Source: Flammeovirgaceae bacterium
GTDB lineage: Bacteria > Bacteroidota > Bacteroidia > Cytophagales > Cyclobacteriaceae
Assembly: GCA_021299455.1 (NCBI GenBank)
Contig: JAJTGQ010000099.1
Location: 1-39,518 of the forward strand
Reading direction: 5' to 3'
Length of the DNA stretch: 39,518 nucleotides
The notes under the pieces were generated by a model, which worked only from the letters and a program-made list of their open reading frames with translations, ran no database searches and was not told where the DNA came from. Positions 35,868 through 39,518 of the stretch are shown here, in pieces. The position numbers and the translations under genes are program-made. The first letter of the stretch is position 1, and every line of letters begins with the position of its first letter.

Positions 35868-35875
35868 CAAAAATA
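35868..35875 (-). promoter_or_regulatory. Possible -7 box for the DUF349 gene
   Basis: TATTTTTG on the minus strand, 25 bases before the ATG at 35843. There is no clear -33. Confidence 0.4.
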
Positions 35876-35885
35876 CAAAATTTGC

Positions 35886-36461
35886 TCAATTCATGCTCGG
35901 GTCTATTGGGTAATTGGAGTAAACTGAAAACCGCCCACCCAGCTGCTGGAGTGATTTTTTCCACATTGTCTCGGGCGGTGTTTCGAAGATGAGTTCTTGG
36001 CTGACTCGATCGCTAATAATCCAAGAATCTGCTTTTATTTCTTCTTCTAACTGACCGGGCGACCATCCGCTATATCCCAAAAAAAACTTGATGTCAATGG
36101 GGTCTATTTGATTCGTTTCAATACGAAGCATAAGCTGTTCAAAGTTACCACCCCAGTAAATTCCTTCCGACACGGCAATTGACTCGGCAAGGTCGGGGAT
36201 GCGGTGCAGAAAATGAAGTGTGTCTTGCTGGACGGGTCCTCCAATACAGACTTTCGAGTGAAAGCTTTGAATACTATCCATTACCTCTGATAATTCCGTT
36301 TCAGAAGGCTTGTTTAATATAAAACCAACGGACCCATCATCGTTATGTTCGGTCAAGATAATGATTGTACGTTCGAAGTTCGGATCGGGTAAATATGGCT
36401 CGGAGGCCAGTATCCTGCCTTTTTCAGGAAGAAGTGTGTTTTTGTATTGAAAAAACTCCAT
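35886..36461 (-). CDS. YqgE/AlgH family protein
   Basis: 191 residues, the normal size of the YqgE/AlgH family (DUF179). Visible signatures: GRILASEPYLPDPNFERTII near the N-terminus, GSVGFILNKPSE, the GGPVQ loop (VCIGGPVQQDTLHFLH) and FFLGYSGWSPGQLEEEI. It is cytoplasmic, with no enzymatic motif. AlgH was first named in Pseudomonas alginate regulation, but its biochemical role is unsettled. The open frame runs to 36554, yet the conserved domain begins right at the ATG at 36461, so that start is used. It is divergent from pdxH. Confidence 0.92.
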   Translation of the reverse strand: MEFFQYKNTLLPEKGRILASEPYLPDPNFERTIIILTEHNDDGSVGFILNKPSETELSEVMDSIQSFHSKVCIGGPVQQDTLHFLHRIPDLAESIAVSEGIYWGGNFEQLMLRIETNQIDPIDIKFFLGYSGWSPGQLEEEIKADSWIISDRVSQELIFETPPETMWKKSLQQLGGRFSVYSNYPIDPSMN

Positions 36462-36582
36462 GGTGCTTCGATTTACGTTCTTAGATAGATAAACTAAGTT
36501 GTTTAACTCTTCGAAAATTGCATCCAATAAAGTATAGGTATTGCATAGAACCAAACGAATGATTTGTTAATTTTTCAGGAAA

Positions 36583-37236
36583 ATGGAAAAAGGTATGAAG
36601 GGAATGGATGAATTACGAAAAGACTATTCAAAGGCTTCGTTAGATATCAGTGATGTTGACAAAGATCCGATCGGTCAATTTGATAAATGGTTTAAAGAAG
36701 CTCTTGCGGCCGGTGTTCCCGAACCAAATGCTTTTACACTTTCGACAATATCTGAGGGCGGGCGGCCTTCTGCACGGATTGTTCTGTTGAAAGGATTGGA
36801 GCAACGGCAATTCGTGTTTTACACCAATTATCAAAGTCAGAAAGGGCAGGAGTTGGATGGTAATCCAGCTTGTGCATTGACTTTCTTTTGGCCAGAGTTA
36901 GAACGACAGGTACGAATTGAAGGAATTGCCACCCGCGTGCAAGAATCAGCATCCGAGCAGTATTTTCAAAGCCGTCCGCGAGCGAGTCAAGTAGGAGCGT
37001 GGGCCTCTCCGCAGAGTTCGATCATCGCCAGTCGTGATATTCTGGAAGCCCGTGAACGCGAGATCGAGAAAAAATATGAAGGCATGAGTCTGTTACCCAA
37101 ACCAAAGCAGTGGGGCGGATTTTCGATTACACCAGTTGAAATTGAATTTTGGCAAGGGCGAGCAAGTAGGCTGCACGATCGGGTTGTCTATTACTTAGCC
37201 GATGAGAAATGGACAATTCACCGACTTGCACCGTAG
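36583..37236 (+). CDS. pdxH: Pyridoxamine/pyridoxine 5'-phosphate oxidase
   Basis: An FMN enzyme making pyridoxal 5'-phosphate from the pyridoxamine or pyridoxine phosphate. The 217 residues are the usual length. Family motifs: NAFTLSTISEGGRPSARIVL, FYTNYQSQKGQELDGNP, the FMN-contacting SRPRASQVGAWASPQSS and the C-terminal FWQGRASRLHDRVVY ... WTIHRLAP. In-frame ATGs at 36598 and 36607 could also start the protein; all three precede the conserved region. It is convergent with the transketolase subunit, with a repeat-filled gap between. Confidence 0.95.
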   Translation: MEKGMKGMDELRKDYSKASLDISDVDKDPIGQFDKWFKEALAAGVPEPNAFTLSTISEGGRPSARIVLLKGLEQRQFVFYTNYQSQKGQELDGNPACALTFFWPELERQVRIEGIATRVQESASEQYFQSRPRASQVGAWASPQSSIIASRDILEAREREIEKKYEGMSLLPKPKQWGGFSITPVEIEFWQGRASRLHDRVVYYLADEKWTIHRLAP

Positions 37237-37288
37237 TGATGATTCGAAATGCGTTTCAAGAGGTGTGAAGTTGCCTGATAAAACAAAC

Positions 37289-37360
37289 TTGCCACGAATT
37301 CGCAAATCAACACGAATTTTTTGTCGTATCTATTTGTGCCTATTCGTGAATTCGTGGCAA
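37289..37360. repeat. Palindromic repeat copy 1
   Basis: TTGCCACGAATTC (37289-37301) pairs perfectly with GAATTCGTGGCAA (37348-37360). A further inner CACGAAT/ATTCGTG pair supports a long hairpin. It is a hairpin-like element with no coding frame. Confidence 0.85.
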
Positions 37361-37391
37361 TAAGGCGAGGCTTTTGAGGATTTTAATGTCT

Positions 37392-37449
37392 GCCACTAAT
37401 ACACGAATTTACACGAATATTTTGTGGTGCTTATTCGTGTATTAGTGGC
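37392..37449. repeat. Palindromic repeat copy 2
   Basis: GCCACTAATACACGAAT (37392-37408) pairs perfectly over 17 bases with 37433-37449. It has the same plan and core words (CACGAAT, ATTCGTG, GTGGC) as copy 1 but a different outer stem. Confidence 0.85.
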
Positions 37450-37488
37450 GATGAAATAGGACTCGATAGTAGCAAAAAAAGATAGCCT

Positions 37489-37558
37489 TCCAATTAAGCA
37501 AATTACCTTGAATTTTTTGCCGTATTTATTAGTGCCCATTTGTGAATCTGTGGCAATG
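37489..37558. repeat. Palindromic repeat copy 3, decayed
   Basis: Bases 37511-37558 align with 37314-37361 of copy 1 with roughly seven differences, including a shared GTGCC word and a terminal GTGGCAAT. The left arm is degraded and no longer pairs well. The three copies together occupy most of the 347-base gap 37237-37583, in which no gene is seen. Confidence 0.65.
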
Positions 37559-37583
37559 AAATGGCTACTGGGTAACTCTGCAA

Positions 37584-38432
37584 TTAATAATCTCCCAACG
37601 TCTCCTCTAACTGAGCCAATGCTTTTGCCAACTCTTCGTCATTGGGGGCAACGCCATGCCATTTATGTGAGCCCATCATATAATCCACACCAAAACCCAT
37701 TTCCGTTTTCATCAAATTCAAAATCGGCTTTCCTTTTCCGGCCAACGTTTTTGCCAGCGAAAGGCCATTGACGACTTCCTGCATACTGTTGCCGTTAAAT
37801 TCTAAGACTGTCCAGCCAAAAGACTCCCACTTTGCTTTTAGGCTCAAAAGAGAAAGAATCTTATCAACCGGGCCATCGATCTGTTGACCATTGTAGTCAA
37901 TGGTTGCAATGACATTATCCATCTGGTTATGAGCGGCATACATCGCTGCTTCCCAAACTTGCCCTTCTTGCTGCTCGCCATCGCCCATGAGCACATACAC
38001 CAAATGATTGTCCTTATTCAATTTTTTGGTTTGCGCAGCCCCTAATGCTACCGAAAGTCCCTGACCCAATGAGCCAGAGGCGACACGAATACCCGGTAGA
38101 TGTTCATGAGTAGCAGGGTGCCCTTGTAGTCGAGTGTTCAAGAATCGAAATGTGGCTAGCTCTTTCTTGTCAAAATAACCTGCATGAGCAAGCGTGGAAT
38201 ACCAAACCGGAGATATGTGACCATTCGAAAGGAAAAATAAATCTTCCCCTTGTCCATCCATATTGAAACTTGGGTTGTGGCGTAGGTGATGAAAATACAA
38301 CGCCACGAAAAAATCAGCGCAACCCAATGAGCCGCCTGGGTGCCCGCTCTGACAAGCATGGACCATACGCACAATGTCTCTTCTGATTTGGGATGCGGTT
38401 CTCTCGAGTTGCTGAATATTGGGTAGACTCAT
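37584..38432 (-). CDS. Transketolase, N-terminal (TPP-binding) subunit
   Basis: 282 residues covering only the N-terminal half of transketolase. It has SGHPGGSLGCADFFVALYFH, the catalytic-site SNGHISPVWY, GSLGQGLSVALGAA and the thiamine-diphosphate motif GDGEQQEGQVWEAAMYAAHN ending DYNGQQIDG. Split transketolases need a separate C-terminal (pyrimidine-binding) subunit, usually encoded next door. None is downstream here, where the space holds repeats and pdxH, and gamma-glutamyltransferase lies upstream. The partner must lie elsewhere. It may serve the non-oxidative pentose phosphate pathway or act as a related synthase. Confidence 0.9.
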   Translation of the reverse strand: MSLPNIQQLERTASQIRRDIVRMVHACQSGHPGGSLGCADFFVALYFHHLRHNPSFNMDGQGEDLFFLSNGHISPVWYSTLAHAGYFDKKELATFRFLNTRLQGHPATHEHLPGIRVASGSLGQGLSVALGAAQTKKLNKDNHLVYVLMGDGEQQEGQVWEAAMYAAHNQMDNVIATIDYNGQQIDGPVDKILSLLSLKAKWESFGWTVLEFNGNSMQEVVNGLSLAKTLAGKGKPILNLMKTEMGFGVDYMMGSHKWHGVAPNDEELAKALAQLEETLGDY

Positions 38433-38486
38433 TGTTAAAATTTTGGCGAATATATATTAATTTATCAAGCGATAAATGGCAACGAA

Positions 38487-39518
38487 TTAATAACCTACGG
38501 CCTTATCATCTCCCCGCGTATAATCAGCAGCGCCTTCCAGCTTTCCGTCTTTTCTTACAAGAATGGCATCCACCCGTCCAAAGCCGGTTCCCTTAATAAA
38601 TGTGAATCGATGCCCCATTCCTGCTAGCATTAGGCTGTCTTTTTCATTGAGCGCGCCTTTTTCTGGAAGAATGGCATCAGGCAGCCATTGACTATGCAGG
38701 CGCTTTGCATTCACAGCTTCCTGCATGGTCATATCAAACTCAATCACATTCAAGATGGCTTGAAAAACCCCCGTGATGATTTTGGTGCCACCGGGCGTTC
38801 CGACCACCATGAAGAGCTCTCCATCTTTTTCAACAATGGTGGGCGACATTGCGCTAAGCATTCTTTTATTTGGTTCGATTTTGTTCGCGGCACCGCCAAT
38901 AGCTCCATACATGTTTGGTACTCCGGGCTTCATACTGAAATCATCCATTTCATTGTTCATAAAAAATCCTGAGCCATCAACGACCACGAAGGAGCCGAAC
39001 CAACCATTTAAAGTAGTTGTAACCGCAACAGCGTTGCCGTTTGGATCAACGATTGAGAAGTGTGTTGTTTCTTCCGATTCGTAGCCCGGGATGGTGCCAG
39101 ACTTAACTTCTGAACTAGGCGTGGCCTTTTCAGGATCAAAGGATTTCATTCGTTCGGTGATATAATCCTGAGACAACATTTCCGTGCTGGGCACTTTGAA
39201 AAAGTCAGGATCACCTAAAAACTTGGCACGGTCTGCAAATACTCTTCGTTCAGCCTCAGTCATCAAGTGAATTGCTTTTACCGAATGAAATCCCCATTCT
39301 TTAATAGGATATTGCTCAACCGATTTAAGCAGTTGTAAGAGACAGATCCCACCACTTGACGAAGGTGGCATCGAGATAACTTTGTAATCCTTGTAGTTTG
39401 AAATCAACGGTTCACGCCAGGAAGAATGATAGTTTTTTAAATCCTCTAGCGTGATCAATCCTTTTCCACGGTTCATTTCAGCCACGAGGTTCTCTGCCGT
39501 TTTTCCCTCATAGAATCC
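38487..39518 (-). CDS. ggt: Gamma-glutamyltransferase, 5' part beyond the window
   Basis: About 343 residues are visible, and the frame is still open at the right edge ([15 protein letters not shown] at the border), so the true start lies outside. The family transfers or hydrolyses the gamma-glutamyl group of glutathione-like peptides after self-cleavage. The self-cleavage and nucleophile Thr is in [16 protein letters not shown]. Downstream are [12 protein letters not shown] (large subunit) and [18 protein letters not shown] (small subunit), both typical. GGTs are normally exported, but the signal region is not in view. Confidence 0.93.
   Translation of the reverse strand, partial: GFYEGKTAENLVAEMNRGKGLITLEDLKNYHSSWREPLISNYKDYKVISMPPSSSGGICLLQLLKSVEQYPIKEWGFHSVKAIHLMTEAERRVFADRAKFLGDPDFFKVPSTEMLSQDYITERMKSFDPEKATPSSEVKSGTIPGYESEETTHFSIVDPNGNAVAVTTTLNGWFGSFVVVDGSGFFMNNEMDDFSMKPGVPNMYGAIGGAANKIEPNKRMLSAMSPTIVEKDGELFMVVGTPGGTKIITGVFQAILNVIEFDMTMQEAVNAKRLHSQWLPDAILPEKGALNEKDSLMLAGMGHRFTFIKGTGFGRVDAILVRKDGKLEGAADYTRGDDKAVGY

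Noticed and set aside
37289..37558. CRISPR array
   Set aside because: There are only three units of unequal length that are long hairpins rather than identical short repeats with unique spacers, and no cas genes are nearby.

Overview
The window looks like a chromosomal segment from a member of the Bacteroidota, probably a Cytophagales-like lineage. Four things point there. Seven boxes fit the Bacteroidota -7 promoter consensus TAnnTTTG. One secreted enzyme carries a C-terminal type IX secretion (T9SS) sorting domain. The primary sigma factor is short (287 aa) and lacks region 1.1. A bacillithiol deacetylase of the BshB1 type is present. The genus cannot be fixed from the sequence alone.

Layout. 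Bases 1-3359 hold the 3' end of a probable IS200-type transposase with its end hairpin, then pfkA, pgi and a START-like protein on the minus strand. Bases 3500-4000 hold an elongator tRNA-Met beside a broken tRNA-Met copy interrupted by a small palindrome, and a decayed GIY-YIG nuclease remnant. Bases 4055-11125 are a plus-strand housekeeping block: an LptF/LptG-type permease, rpsO, pnp, rpoD, trxB and bshB1. Bases 11190-30714 are a ten-gene minus-strand locus for beta-glucan breakdown, most likely beta-1,3-glucan (laminarin or fungal-type glucan). It is bounded by a divergent one-polypeptide sensor/regulator at 30927-33758. Bases 33881-39518 hold tRNA-Thr, a DUF349 protein, a YqgE/AlgH protein, pdxH, a cluster of palindromic repeats, a transketolase N-terminal subunit and a gamma-glutamyltransferase cut by the window edge.

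How the glucan locus may work (inference from families and signal sequences). A T9SS-exported GH16 and a lipoprotein GH16 would cut the polymer outside or at the surface. Two multidomain lipoproteins would bind it. An outer-membrane protein combining a clan GH-A hydrolase with a probable beta-barrel could trim and admit oligosaccharides. A GH17 lipoprotein would act in the envelope. A GPH-family symporter fused to a GH17 domain would move oligosaccharides into the cytoplasm, where a free GH17, a GH3 and a GH149-like phosphorylase lacking signal peptides would finish the job. No SusC/SusD pair is present in the locus. The two fusions (hydrolase-barrel and symporter-hydrolase) are the most unusual items in the window.
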